From positions 8,787,001-8,851,000 of the forward strand of contig NC_087106.1 of assembly GCF_963855985.1 (NCBI RefSeq): a stretch of 64,000 nucleotides of DNA. Direction: 5' to 3'. A model generated the notes under the pieces. It searched no databases and was not told where the DNA came from. It worked only from the letters and a program-made list of their open reading frames with translations. The DNA comes from Ostrinia nubilalis. Lineage: Eukaryota > Arthropoda > Insecta > Lepidoptera > Crambidae. The first letter of the stretch is position 1. Each line of letters begins with the position of its first letter. Positions 9,982 through 21,716 of this stretch are shown here, piece by piece. The position numbers were made by a program, and so were the translations under genes.

Positions 9982-10828
9982 TGTTGGCAGCATCATGTCA
10001 AATAGTGCAAACTAGCTAATTAATCTGTTTCGTAATTAAGAAAATGAACATGAAATTTTCGCCAAAAAGGCAATACCGTAGCGAAAACCATCAGGCTCTC
10101 TCGCTTACTCACTCGGTAGGCCTCTTTCTTGCATTATCTGATCTCTCACTTCCACAAAATAGCTTCTCTTTCACACTTTTCTGGAAAATCTGGAATGTTC
10201 AGGAAAAAATAGAGAAGAAACGAGACGGAAATATCGGACCTCTCGCTTCGAACATTCTAGAGCGTGAGATAGCAATATGTTTTGTCCTTGTCTTGCACGG
10301 ATGGTCCGTTGCGCGAGGCAATACCGTAAAGAGAGCCGTTTTAGGTTTTTTGTCAATAACTTCGCCAATTTTGGGAATTTTGTGATGAAACTTTTTGTAT
10401 AATGTAGATAATTTAATTACGCCTCTGTAGAAAATAAGAAACCATTGTAAAACTACCTGCCAGTTGGAGAAAATTAGCAAAATCTGTGGATTTCCCGAAG
10501 ACAGGGATAGCAATAGCGTGTGAAAGCGGGACGGAGATAGCCGCTCCCCATAAATACGGAATGGACCGCTCCAGCTGGCATGTATTGTTATGTTCAGTTC
10601 AGAGAACAAGTGCTCCAAGCAACAAGTGATCTGAAGAAGCAAGAACTGAGAAAAGGAAGCGAATAATAAACGCGAGAAGTCTCAGCAAGTGAAATAGTGG
10701 TTTTATTCCTGCAAGTAGCACCTACTACGCCTGACATAGTAAGGGCAAGCTCTCAACGGCAGTCATCATCGTCCGGTCAGCGCTCTCGAACACACACAAA
10801 CGCATACAGTCCACTGCAATCCACCACA
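9951..10828 (+). repeat. 3' LTR of BEL/Pao element 1
   Basis: It matches 3220-4097 except A at 10819 where the 5' LTR has G. The gag-pol stop codon (9979-9981) falls within its first 31 bp. Confidence 0.95.
10665..10670 (+). terminator. poly(A) signal in 3' LTR
   Basis: AATAAA lies downstream of the predicted start site and is followed by the GT-rich GTGGTTTTATTCC. Its twin in the 5' LTR is at 3934-3939. It probably directs 3' end formation of the element RNA. Confidence 0.55.
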
Positions 10829-12252
10829 CAGTCATAATCATCAGATATTATTGTTAGTCTTCACTACAGTAGCACTCTCTAACTTACTAGATAGAGATTG
10901 AGGCAAACAAGGATTTGGCTTACACTCTTCACTTGTCAGATGATTTCGAGGGTTTGAGTGCACACTACTATGTACGATTTCTATTGGGAAAACTGAAACT
11001 ACTGTGGTTCACAAAGATCAATGGAAAAATTTATTTTTACCGCAGCTTAATCAAAATTTTCAAAACATAATGTTAATGTTAACCTACTGACTTTACTTCA
11101 TCTGTGGTTAACTTACGTGTGTAGTACTATATGTACAATATGTTGGGTCGCCAATGTATGTTAATATATCCGGCTACCTACCTGTGAACAATAAAATCAA
11201 TATTAGCTAAACATATAGAAACAAGGGTGTTAACGAGGCGTATAACTAAGCATCTTATTACTCGCTAATCAGGTAGTATTAATATTTGCGTATGCACGGA
11301 CAAATAACTACTTTGATATGCCACCATGAAGTCAAGAAATTAAGCTAGAAGGAATACTACCTTATTATTAATATCATGTATTTGAGGCTTAATGACAAGC
11401 AGACTTAACCAAAGTTTTGACTGACTTTATGTAGTTATTATGAAGTAAGTACAATTTTGTACTGAGCTCTACCTAGGTCCTACATTCACGAATTAATATA
11501 CTCACATTAGAAGATGGACTCTAGTATGTAGCTTATATTGTATTAGGTACTTATGTACCGTTTATTTAAATAAGGTCTATTCTGAAAAGGTTATTTGTAC
11601 GGCGATTTATATAGTTGCTCTGAATTTAAACACATTCAAAATGTATAATTTTTTATTGAACTGAGGAAGAATATTTTGACACCGCGATTCAGAAACACTC
11701 GAATTTAAAGCATCGCCATCTAGTAGCCAAATTTGGAACCAATAACTAACTTAAAGCTTGTACGCAGTTAGCATTTGTCACTGGACTTATAAAAAGAGTA
11801 TTCACTCGCTTTTGGTGAACACTATAGCTCTGTATTTGCCATAAGCACTAACAATAGCTCATAGCTCATAATGAGCACACCACATAGGTCATCCAACTCA
11901 ATCAGGGCGCAATTTAAACTATGCGCATGGGATGATGTCATTTCCTATTGCGAATGAGTACAATCAGGATTAAAATTATGGTCGTAAAAATTTCCATCAT
12001 GTCATAATAAATGGGATGCTATATTTTTAATATTTTTTTAAAATAAATTAAACTAAATTGTTGATATTGTAATAACTCAATCACGGCATGATCTAAGTCA
12101 TTTTCAAAGTACAGGCGACGTCAATCAAACTAAACATGTAGTTATTAATAGGTGCTTTTTTTCATCAAAAATGTTTTGTCTTATGAGCTGTAAAAAGACA
12201 TACAAGTAATTTATTATCTGCAAATAGGCTTTTAAAATTCCAATATTACTAT
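10829..12252. other. AT-rich DNA, nothing recognised
   Basis: This is the right flank of element 1. I see only short chance frames and no terminal repeats. Confidence 0.5.
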
Positions 12253-12345
12253 AACCCTACCACTGCTTCGTGACAATAGATGGGCCAGTCAGTGCTGAGA
12301 AGAAGCAGCGCAAGACGCTTAGTCATCTTTGTCAGCCTTTTTTCA
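12253..12345 (+). repeat. dispersed repeat, ACCCTACCACTGCTTCG family, copy 1
   Basis: The block starting ACCCTACCACTGCTTCG and including GAAGAAGCAGCGCAAG recurs at 32914-32980. It has no coding signal and its class is unknown. Confidence 0.6.
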
Positions 12346-12401
12346 AGGGTTTACAATCCATAGAATCCTATTTAGAGATACTGATGCAAATCACGGGAAT
12401 T

Positions 12402-12526
12402 CACGGGCCGGGAGACGTATTGTGGACAGGCCCCCCTCTAGGCGGACCGACGATCTGGTGTAATGGAAATCATTGGGAGAGGCCTTTGTCCAGCTGTGGA
12501 CCTCTTTGGCTGAAATGAACGAATCT
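12402..12526 (+). mobile_element. RTE-type LINE 3' end fragment
   Basis: It carries the conserved LINE end, with GGCGGACCGACGATCTGGT followed by GGCCTTTGTCCAGCTGTGGA and CTGAAATGAACGAA. Better copies at 39095-39350 and 61551-61722 encode the reverse transcriptase C-terminus. This copy is 5'-truncated and mutated. Confidence 0.65.
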
Positions 12527-12780
12527 ATAATCTTTTTCCAGTACTTCGGGGTAGTTTTAGCACTGGATTTAACTGGGCTAGCACTAGTGTTGTAAATCGT
12601 ATGCAAATATAAACTGTTTCCTCACTCGAGGCATAGATAAATGAATAAAGATGAGGCCGAGCGGAGGAAGCTAATGTCATCAAAATGTATGTGTATGACG
12701 CAAAATCAAGCCAACACTTGTGGTTTAATAGAAATTGTCTTAAGACATAATTTTGGATTAGCTTGGAGTAACCAAGCAAG

Positions 12781-12839
12781 CCTTGGGGGAGGCCTTTGTC
12801 CAGCAGTGGACGTCTTTCGGCTGAAACGAACGAACGAAC
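12781..12839 (+). mobile_element. RTE-type LINE 3' tail with (ACGA)n
   Basis: CCTTGGGGGAGGCC and GTCCAGCAGTGGACGTC are followed by CTGAAACGAACGAACGAAC. This is the ACGA-tailed subtype, represented only by its last ~60 bp. Confidence 0.7.
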
Positions 12840-12904
12840 CAAGCAAGTACTATATTATTAAAGTATGATAGGTGAGCTAAACCATTAGCTTCACTTACAG
12901 TGGA

Positions 12905-13075
12905 TAAAGCCTTGTGGTTCCAGTGAAGTAGAAAAACCCCCACCCCTCCAGTGGATGTCGTAAGAAGCCTCTAAGGGAAAATTATGCGAACATCAAGCCT
13001 CCCCAACTCGTCTGTCCTTTGCCTCTGGTAAATTAGAAATAGTCGCCTCTGCAGTACGTAATGACCACGATGACA
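12905..13075 (+). mobile_element. diverged LINE-like fragment
   Basis: ACCCCCACCCCTCCAGTGGATGTCGTAAGAAGC followed by CTAAGGGA resembles a segment common in lepidopteran LINE copies. The remainder is too diverged to assign, and the call is tentative. Confidence 0.3.
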
Positions 13076-13644
13076 GGTGGATTGTAAGAGTCAATCCACG
13101 ATATCTGTGCTTTTCAGTACAGTTGTTGTGTACTTAGCTCAAACTAACAACAAATTTATAAGAAACATAATCCAAGCCACTAAATCAGCCTTAGCCTAAT
13201 CCTTTTCTAATCCTAAACCTTTTTTTATATTTAACGTTTTTAAATAACTTTTTTTCATCCTGACTGTACATAGTACGCACATGTCGTCATTGCGAGGAAA
13301 AGGAAATGGCCGGTCAAGATATAAACGCTATTTATAGTGAAGACACATCGTAAATAAGTGCGTGTAAAATGTGACAGTTTAATTACTAACACAGTTTCAA
13401 CGAGAAAATTAAGGATAATATACGTTTCATCAACTAAATGTAGTTCTTAAAAAGTAGCGTTTGTGAGAATTTGGTGGTTCAATGAGTCAAGATATTAAAA
13501 ATAAAAATGTTTGTGACAAGACATAGGGTCAGCCTAAAAAACTCTCTTACATGAACAAATAAGAAACTATCAAGTGAACTAGTGCGCCGCTACCAACTGT
13601 GGTTTACGCTTATAGTAGCTTTATTTTTCCACAAAAACAAAACT

Positions 13645-13723
13645 GTGCGACGTGGAAGTCATTGGGGGAGGCCTATGTTCAGCAGTGGACGTCCTGTGGC
13701 TGAAGTGATGATGATGATGATGA
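13645..13723 (+). mobile_element. RTE-type LINE 3' tail with (ATG)n
   Basis: Here GGCCTATGTTCAGCAGTGGA and CGTCCTGTGGCTGAAGTG lead into ATGATGATGATGATG. This is the ATG-tailed subtype. Confidence 0.7.
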
Positions 13724-14268
13724 AGTGGACCAGAAACTATCAAGGGGACCAGACACTATCACTGAAGTTACACTGAAGTACGTAACGTCATTTTACTACT
13801 AACGCATACTGACACGGTATGGTGGTCGGATGGAATGAAGAAGTGACGGCTATTGTGCGACAAGGCTATTTATATTTGGGGAGTTTTACAATGTCATTAC
13901 CGAAGGAAGGAATGACAATAATATTGATGTCATTGTTACTGATAGTGCCTCACCCGCTTCAAGGAAAGTTACCCTAAACTAAACACAAATAAATAAATTT
14001 AATTTTTCCCTGAACCTTCTGTTTAGGTCGCTTATTTGCTGTAAAGATGATTTTCTAAGAAAATTATTTCCAGATTTGAAAATACGTCAGACCTCAATGC
14101 CGTCAGCGTAAAACCGCTTTGCTTTCAAAGCCAGGTGCAGTAATACACGATCCGAGAGACCCTTAAGACGTCTTCGAAATTGAATTGTCAAAGGCACGGT
14201 TGCCAATGACACTAGTGATAAGAGAATTTAAATTATAAAGCGAGTGGGTTATCATCGATTTTTCAGAG
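13724..14268. other. no gene recognised
   Basis: This is AT-rich flank of the 3.5-kb retroelement-like block. No frame or repeat was identified. Confidence 0.5.
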
Positions 14269-17200
14269 TCAACACGTCAAATTGAAGCTTAGGAGTTCGT
14301 TTTGGGCAGCCTTCGGGAGTGGACGTGCGCAACACGTGCGCTCCAGACGGTCCGACCATATAATAGTAGTCTTTGGTCCGACCCTAAAAAGCACTTACAA
14401 AGCCCTATCTATGGCGTTTGACGCCGACGCGACGGTAAAACCCAAATGTCCTAACAGTGAGAATTACCCGAAATCATAGTCGCGATTAACTATTAACATG
14501 TCAGATGTGTAAAAAAATAGTGGTTATAGATAATTTTTTTGTGTGAGAAAAACTGTAGGTGAGAAGAAAGCATCGAGTAGGTGACAGTGACCAGCACAGC
14601 GCCTAAGCTAAAAGCCTAGAAAACTAATCCGACGAAACCCGGTGAGATCTTTCCTTATCTTTCTTTGTTTATAAATACTTGGTGTCAATTATCTTGCCAA
14701 AAAGCACCAAAGCGAACGCATAATTATGATCTAGTATTTTCACTTAAAAATATATAACATAGATCGTATAGTTTGTCAAATGAAAAGCTCTAACTTTTGG
14801 TCCATGAATTTTACTTTTTTATTAATAATTTTGATACATTCAGATTCTACATGTAGGTACTTTAATTAATTATCTACATGTATTCTGCTTCCTGCATGTC
14901 ATTATAGTAGGTATAAATAAAAATCGATAACAAAGAAAGATCCCTACAACAATTTCACCAAACACATTCTATAAAAGACATCTATTGCACAAAATTTCAA
15001 AGCGAATACCAAGAAAGGTCAACATCTGGTCGCCATAAAAAGTTATCAAAAGCAATAAAATTTAACTTCACTATTGCACTAACATTAGTAGATGGACACT
15101 TTAAACACATTTGCCAAAATACACAAAAAAAAATGAAACAACAGAGATCCTTTGCTTTGCAAAAAAAACTAATAGTCACATGTGCATGTCATAAACCATT
15201 CAAAAGTACAACCCATACAAAAAAGAGGTGGCCCGACTAACATTTTGTTGAAAGCATGTTAAAAACAAAAGACTTGACGCTTTGACAATACAAAATACAA
15301 TAACACTTTAGTCATAATTCACTAACCCTCTAGTTATAAGCCCCTTTCTACAGCTAAAAAACGAAGGCATACACTTTCAAACTACCTGGCGACGGAAAAT
15401 ATCTACTTTGAGAAAGAGCTTACCATACCATATCAACGACGAACCTATGTATCCCAGACTTGATCAAAAAACGACCAGACAAGATCTTGTACATTTTAAC
15501 GAGAGATATAAACCTAGCGGTGAAACAAGTGAATCAGCAATCAAAGAGCAGACTAGGTACCTGGAAAATCATCAATGAAATCTTGAGCCTAAAAGAATCA
15601 GGATTACTGCCATATTTACACATGCGTAGACAAATACTATCAACAGAACATCAGCTCACCGGAATCGAAAAATTGAAAGAGTAACCTATTTGATTGCAAG
15701 AAAACTCAAAACTGGAACCAAAACCTTGCCATTGACTATTTAATGAAGAAACTCTATAGGAACCACAAAATATTCAAATCGATTGCAGAAACTACGTATT
15801 CCAATAAGAAACTGCAGATTGCAAGCAATTTAAGGTGAACCTACAGTGTACACATACAGCTCAACAAACTCTGCTCTAATAACCTCGTCTGAAAACGGAT
15901 TTCAACCAGAAAATTTGAATCTAATAAGATCTTTTCAATGAGAGAATACATTCTTACACCAAGAGCATAAAAACCTAATCCAACGAGGCAGTTAGCACTG
16001 TCTTTTGCCTCGAGAGGACAATTCATGGATATCTTGAAGATAAAGGAAAATAACTTAAGTGCTTAAAGAAATTAAAAATATCCACGGTAAAAAAATATCC
16101 ACGAAACAGTGAATAAATAAAAACCTGATGGAAAGGATGGAAGAAACTCAATGTAACAATCACCCTGCATAAAGATCATTGAACTAAAAAGAAATCATAC
16201 TAGATTACACCAAGGCGAACCGTTTAATGTTAGGAAAATATGAACGCACTCCTAAAATGCCGTTTTTAGTGGCCCGCTGTCCGCTTACCGCATCAAGCAC
16301 TATCCAAGAAACAAAAGAGAGAAGAGTAAATTAACCCACCATAAAAAAAAATAAGAAAAGCAGCACAAGAAACATTAGATTTTGAAAAATAATGTCAAAA
16401 GACAGCTAAAAAGACGACAAAACCCAGAACCGCATATATCGACGGAATAGTCAAAAGTGAAAACAAATCAAATAATCGAAGAGAGATTTATTTAGCACGA
16501 GATAAAAAAAAATGATATCAGAAATATTTCACCGAGGGAAAACAGACAACAAAGAAGACGACAAAAACCCAAAATCACAGTTATCGCCGTAGTAATTAGT
16601 TTAAAAAAAAAAGAGTCAAGTTTTTAAGAGGTTGTGGATAAATGGAACTAAAAATTAAATATCTACTATCCAAGAAATAGAAAAGAGTGAACAAACTCAA
16701 TTATGACACAAAGAAATAAGAAATGAAGCATAACAAATATCTGACCCGGAACATGTGAACATAGAAGAAGACTTCAAAAACTCAGTACCTACCTCACACA
16801 GACCTCAGGAGAAAAATGAAGATATTCTAGCAGCAGTACAAGAACCAAGACATCTCACCAGACAAGGCCAGACCGCCCGTCTCATCACAGAAACGCTCAG
16901 TCCTACCAACGATATCAAGAAAAGTAGCATAAAATTGGAAAAACAATGAAACTAGTCTTGTAGCAGTAGAACTAAGAAAAACCAAGCCGCCTCACCAAAA
17001 GCCAGACCGCCCATCTCATTGCATCAACACTCAGTCCGACCAACGATATCAAGAAAAGAAGCATAAAATCGGAAGAACAATGAAGCTAGCCTTGTAGCAG
17101 TACAAGAACTAAGAATAACCAAGCCGTCTCACTAAAAGCCAGATTAAGCTAAAGAAAAGAAATACAAGAAATTAATATTTTACCTGGAGGAATATATAGG

Positions 17201-17770
17201 CAGAAAATAAGACGATACAATTGGGAGAACAATGAAGCTAGTCCAGCAGTAGTACGAGAACAAAGAATAAACAAGCCACCTCCCACACCAAAGGCTAGAC
17301 CGCCCATCTCATCACACCACGCGTTTAGTCCTTACAACGACATTAAGAAAAGAAGTAGAAGAAATAATTAATCTGGAAGATACAGAGACGACAAAAATGT
17401 AGTACTGCAGACATTAAGATAACAACGAGGCTAGTCTAGCAGCAGTATATGAACCAAGAACAACCAAAGCCATCTCATCAAAGGCCAGACCGCCCATCTC
17501 ATCGCATCAACGCTCAGTCCTATCAACGATAACCCGTCTTTACCTATTTTCCTAGACCAGGCTCAGGATGCATATCTACTTGGTTGTGGTCGACCGGTCG
17601 CGGTTTAAAAGACGCAGCGGTTAGTCGGCCGTCCTCTCCCATCCCAGAGCGTGTCTTTCCTTAAAATCGTGCCCCCTGGTATACCGGTTTGACCGGGACA
17701 GGCCTCGTCCTGGCTGGGTCGGCACTATCGTATCGTATCGTATCGTATCAACACGTCAAATTGAAGCTTA
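14269..17770 (+). mobile_element. putative large non-autonomous retroelement with 23-bp target duplication
   Basis: The same 23 bp, starting TCAACACGTC and ending GAAGCTTA, occur at 14269-14291 and 17748-17770 with no mismatch. The enclosed 3456 bp begins with a GC-richer segment holding two GGTCCGACC repeats, then has an A-rich body with no frame over 74 codons. It continues through degenerate tandem repeats (about 16840-17545) and ends in a GC-richer segment with a (TATCG)4 tail (17726-17747). A long perfect target duplication plus a 3' simple-repeat tail is the hallmark of LINE-mediated insertion. I cannot recognise the family. The alternative is two unrelated copies of a short repeat. Confidence 0.55.
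16840..17545 (+). repeat. degenerate tandem repeat inside the 3.5-kb element
   Basis: Units share GCCAGACCGCCCATCTCATC, CTCAGTCC and CAACGATATCAAGAAAAG. Anchor points at about 16871, 17005, 17142 (truncated), 17298 and 17488 give unit lengths of about 134-190 bp. Indels break any reading frame. Confidence 0.7.
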
Positions 17771-17909
17771 TGGCGCGAAGTTTATATCTGAGTAATTTAA
17801 ATGTGAGGAATCGAAATTATCATACAGCATTTAGTACTACTAATGTTACCAATTTTTCCCTCTTTCAAATCTATAAAAGTCCGAAAGTTAAGGTTCTTCG
17901 GTTTCCTTA

Positions 17910-18023
17910 GGCTGAGTTGCACCACCTTATTTTAACCGTAAGAATAACAATAACCGGTGCTTTTTGTAAGAAGTTTGACATCCTTTTGACGTTTGTCAAA
18001 GTTAAAGATGGTGCAGCTCAGCC
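17910..18023. mobile_element. Harbinger-like MITE, copy A
   Basis: Its ends are GGCTGAGTTGCACCACC and GGTGCAGCTCAGCC, flanked by TTA at 17907-17909 and 18024-18026. A 3-bp TWA duplication fits PIF/Harbinger. It carries the internal motifs ATAACCGGTGCTTTTTG and TTGACGTTTGTCAAAGTTAAA shared with the other copies. Confidence 0.75.
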
Positions 18024-18026
18024 TTA

Positions 18027-19002
18027 TAGAAGTATTATGTAGGTTATTGCATAAATATAAAAATTGTATTAAATACGTAGGTAGATATGTATTTAAAAGC
18101 TAAGTCATTGAAACGGAATGACTAGTGATGGATCAATACGGAATGGAAAATATTTTGCGTTTCAATTGAGTAGGTATAAATAATTCATAGAAATATTGAT
18201 ATATGTGCTGCTCATAGAATACCATTACCGATACGAATGTAGGACATGTTTATAAAGCCTAGCAATTTCTAGAATGTAGTGAATACAGTAAAAATGGATT
18301 CGTTAAAGTTTTTTAAAATGATATTTTGCTCTATTTGCAACTTTGCAACTTGGTACGATCAGGCCAGGAGACCGTGTCAATAAAATCCTTAATTTATTTA
18401 TTTATTTATTATTCATTATTGAGCAATTACATATTTGATCCAAATAGCGTCCTAAATCCTCTTTAGGTTTGTCTAGACACTATTGTTCTCTATACAAATA
18501 AAAACAAACGTTTTAGTATAAGCATTCACAACACTTTCAGATATTATACAAAACATTATTTATTAATTATGTAATTAATTATTTAATTAATAATGTATGT
18601 CTATAACATATGTCTATAACATTCCATCTAATACAATTTGGTGTCCAACTCCAACTAAAACGTTTATTCGGCGTCCATCTACGTCCTTCAGCCTACATGG
18701 CACAGACGCACAGTCAAGTCAAAGTGAGTAAATCGAATTACATTCCATCACAAATTCAAATCTAGCATTCCATTCCATTGATATTGAGTCCAGAATCTAG
18801 ATATCGTGCTCGGTTACGGCGTACATAACATGCCGGACCCAGGTGAGAGCCCTGAGCGACCACTCGAGAACATGCAAGGATTAGCTTTGAAACCGAGGGC
18901 AGGGTTAACTAGATTCAAATTGGCTGTATGATATTCATGGTTATACACGTTTCTTGTGACGTATTTTGAAGGTTAAACCAGTTTTTTTGGGGTTTATCTG
19001 CG
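18027..19002. other. no gene recognised; (TTTA)n-like tract near 18390
   Basis: AT-rich DNA with a short TTTA-type simple repeat. No coding or RNA signal was seen. Confidence 0.5.
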
Positions 19003-19004
19003 TA

Positions 19005-19147
19005 TACAGGGTGACTTTGAAATCGTTGGCATCCTTTTAAAATAAGGCTCTACTCATGATACATTGTCTCATATTTGGGGAATGCACTATGTATCATGAG
19101 TAGTCTTAATATTAAAAGGATGCCAACGATTTCAAAGTCACCCTGTA
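19005..19147. mobile_element. MITE with long terminal inverted repeats and TA flanks
   Basis: Positions 19003-19040 and 19112-19149 are perfect 38-bp inverted repeats starting TATACAGGGTGACTTTG. After a short mismatch, complementarity resumes at CTACTCATGATACAT. If TA is the target duplication, the ends are TACAGGGTG and the element resembles a Tc1/mariner-type MITE. There is no coding sequence. Confidence 0.65.
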
Positions 19148-19500
19148 TATTACCGAAGGCTTAACTTATTCTGTCTTTGCATATTGAACATAATGGTCAT
19201 TATAGTTTCTTGAAAATCTATAACAAATATTTATTAGCATATCACGCAAGTAACTTAAGTAAATAATTAGAAGAGAGTGACAGACTAGCACGTCATATTG
19301 TATCGAGTATTAATAGTGTTTAAGTAATATGCGCTAGATAGCTCATAAATTAACGCAAACTTCTGTTACAAAATATCAAGACAATGGTTTTCCATAGACA
19401 TTGCTTCACACAATCTTAATGAAATGTAGTCACAGTTTATGTTTTATTACACCATCTATAAAATAATAATTCGCAAATCTCCCATGTAGTAAATTATAAA

Positions 19501-19594
19501 TAACTTGAAAAAATCGAACTGCCTAAGGCGGGACTCGGACCCATGACCTTTCGCTTGCCGGGAGATTGCTCTACCATCTGGGCTACTTAGACAC
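19501..19594 (-). mobile_element. tRNA-derived SINE head
   Basis: On the minus strand, TAGCCCAGATGGTAGAGC resembles a Pol III A box and GGTCATGGGTCCGAGTCC a B box. AGGCAGTTCGATTTTTTCAAG follows. The same 3' segment recurs at 32248-32376, so this is a repeat and not a single tRNA gene. Confidence 0.55.
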
Positions 19595-20404
19595 TGGATG
19601 AACCCGTCAAAATTTCAAGTGTAGTATCATCAATTATAAATCTCAGAGTCCTAGAACAGTCTTACCATATTAGTTTCACGCATCAGACTAAATAATTTTC
19701 GTTGTAAAATCGCATTTATCACAATCACGTTAGATCTAGATTCCATCAGGATTTCCGTATGCCACTCGACATGTGTTACCGAGCCATCCTCAAAATGCCG
19801 AGTTCCGATATCTCGGGAGGTTTGAGCTGGATTAGCTTTATTACCTTAGGATCAATATCTCGATGGACGGATCTGGGTTTAAAAGGATTACATGGAATCC
19901 GATTCCAATGGAGCTAGTTTGAGATTTGACGATTCGATTTGACGCAGAATTGGTAGTTATTTATGTAACTGTAGTTACTTAGAATTTGCATAATTCCTTT
20001 CCCCATTTGTTTAAAAAAAATCGTAAAATTGGAATAACGAGCTTTGTAAAATTATTTTTAAACAAAAATAAATTTAAGGCGGTATACTTAGTTGAGGTAA
20101 TAATTTGGTAATGCTGTAACAATAAATCTCATTACAACTTGAAAATCTGGAAAACAATATTTTTACGAAATAAGTACTTGCTTTTTTACTCCTTGCTTAC
20201 TTAGGAATAATTGCTTACTTAGGAAGAGTTAGATAGTATTTTGTTATGACTGTACAACAGCACGCCAAACTTAACATTTTTATTCCAAAATAGCACGTAT
20301 CACCACTGCCCATGATATAGTGTACATATAGCTTGACGAGCATTCAGAACTAATGTAGGTACTTATACCATTAATCAAAAAAATCTATGAAGATTTTAGT
20401 TCTT

Positions 20405-20475
20405 GAAAGTAGCCGCCAGGGGCGCTGTACAATCTATCATACATTTTAATTCATTTTTACGCGGTTGCTAGCGAG
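20405..20475. repeat. diverged relative of the nested MITE at 29522-29693
   Basis: GGGGCGCTGTACAATC and TCATACATT followed by an A/T block and ACGC match the interior of the nested element at about 29600-29660. Clear terminal repeats are not visible here. Confidence 0.45.
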
Positions 20476-20499
20476 CACACCTAACGTAAACTCATGGTA

Positions 20500-21357
20500 A
20501 GCACACAGGTCCATCTAGTCTGTTAGGTCATTCACTCGGCCCGTTCGTTACATAAGCCGTGAATAATTCGGACCGGTTAATAACGTGCTAATTGTCTCCT
20601 TCTGATTGGAATCGCTGACACAGCTGAAAGAGAACAGACAGCACACTCAGGATGAGATTTCATTGTCTATCAGTTTTGTTGCTATCAACTACTTTCAATC
20701 CAGTCGTCTCTACTGAAGCCCAAATTGATCGTCGGACTTTGACCAACTTGACTTTGACTTTGTGGCTCAAAGTATTACTTAAGGTCACTTGACGAATCAT
20801 TATCTATGGATAAAAATAACAATAACTTATGCTTTACCAAAAATGCATTAAGAGCATGCATAGTCAGCTAAAGGACAAAGATCAGTCAAAATAAAATATT
20901 TTTCGGAAAAAAATAGTACAAAATTTTATAGGTTAATTACAACAACCACAAACTTAATAGTACGAGTTATCTTATTAGTTAGCAGCAAAAGCAATCTATT
21001 TTCAAAAGTCATCATGATGCTTTATTTTCTCATGATTTTACATGTAAAACCAGGTCCATGTCTTATGGGGCTTGCTTTTCTCACTGAGCTACGGCGATGA
21101 TTACCATAATTGATCATGTAAGTTAACGCCTGTCATTAAAATTGTGACATCGCCGTATCAATCACTCGCATCGAATGAGAGATCACCGCAGTCGATAAGC
21201 TAAATAAGCATACGAAAGTACGGTTTTAAGAAACTTACAACTATTACCATTTAATTATCGAAGGTGAGGCAAGGATGAGATTAATTGAATCATCTCTGTC
21301 CGTCCTTTTCACTCATGGTGATATAATGTAGTGAGTAAAAGAGAGAAATAAGGAATC
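20500..21357. other. no gene recognised
   Basis: This is the left flank of the second BEL/Pao element. It is AT-rich with only short chance frames. Confidence 0.5.
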
Positions 21358-21557
21358 TGTTTAATCTATGGATAAAAGTTGTTTACTCCCAACCGTCAAC
21401 AGATGGCGTTGTGCTTACTTGACTCGCGGTGTTAAAGTATTTTTGTGCACTCTTATATAGTAAATTCGAATGTTTTTGAAATATACACTCTTACTACAGC
21501 TAAGGATTTGTTTTATTTCTACAAACTAACATCCTAGCTTTTTTGGGACACTAAACA
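21358..21557 (+). repeat. 5' LTR of BEL/Pao element 2
   Basis: A 200-bp TG...CA repeat, identical to 27871-28070. TATATAG at 21454-21460 is a good TATA-box candidate. CAACAGATGGCG near 21388 partly resembles the motif array downstream. Confidence 0.93.
21454..21460 (+). promoter_or_regulatory. TATA-box candidate in 5' LTR
   Basis: TATATAG lies about 100 bp before the LTR end, leaving room for an R/U5 segment. This is a motif-only call. Confidence 0.45.
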
Positions 21558-21560
21558 TTG

Positions 21561-21581
21561 TGGTCCTTCGGTACGCCGGAT
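21561..21581 (+). other. primer-binding site, tRNA-Tyr-like, with a 5-nt insertion
   Basis: TGGTCCTTCG (21561-21570) pairs with the tRNA-Tyr acceptor end. GTACG interrupts, then CCGGAT (21576-21581) matches the T-stem continuation. It starts 3 nt after the LTR. Confidence 0.7.
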
Positions 21582-21716
21582 ACAGGCTACCTTGAGGGAG
21601 TTGTTTAGCTGGCCGCCTTCTTACACCGACACGGTGACGGATCGTTGCTTATGGTGTATTTGCCTTGCGAAGAAGAGGTGCGCAAGGAAACAGTTGCAAG
21701 CAGATTCAACAGCACC

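Larger units (their letters stand above)
3220..10828 (+). mobile_element. complete BEL/Pao LTR retrotransposon (element 1)
   Basis: Two 878-bp LTRs (3220-4097 and 9951-10828) flank a tRNA primer-binding site, one uninterrupted gag-pol frame and a purine-rich tract. By eye the LTRs differ only at 4088 (G) versus 10819 (A), which suggests a very recent insertion. Domain order (DUF1759-like gag, zinc knuckles, aspartic protease, RT, RNase H, integrase, DUF5641-like tail) is that of the BEL/Pao superfamily. With canonical TG...CA ends the flanks CAGAA and CAGTC do not form a target duplication. The best alternative is ACAG at 3214-3217 and 10828-10831. Confidence 0.95.

Noticed and set aside
19501..19594. 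Functional tRNA gene
   Set aside because: A and B boxes are present, but the same downstream sequence recurs at 32248, which indicates a SINE.
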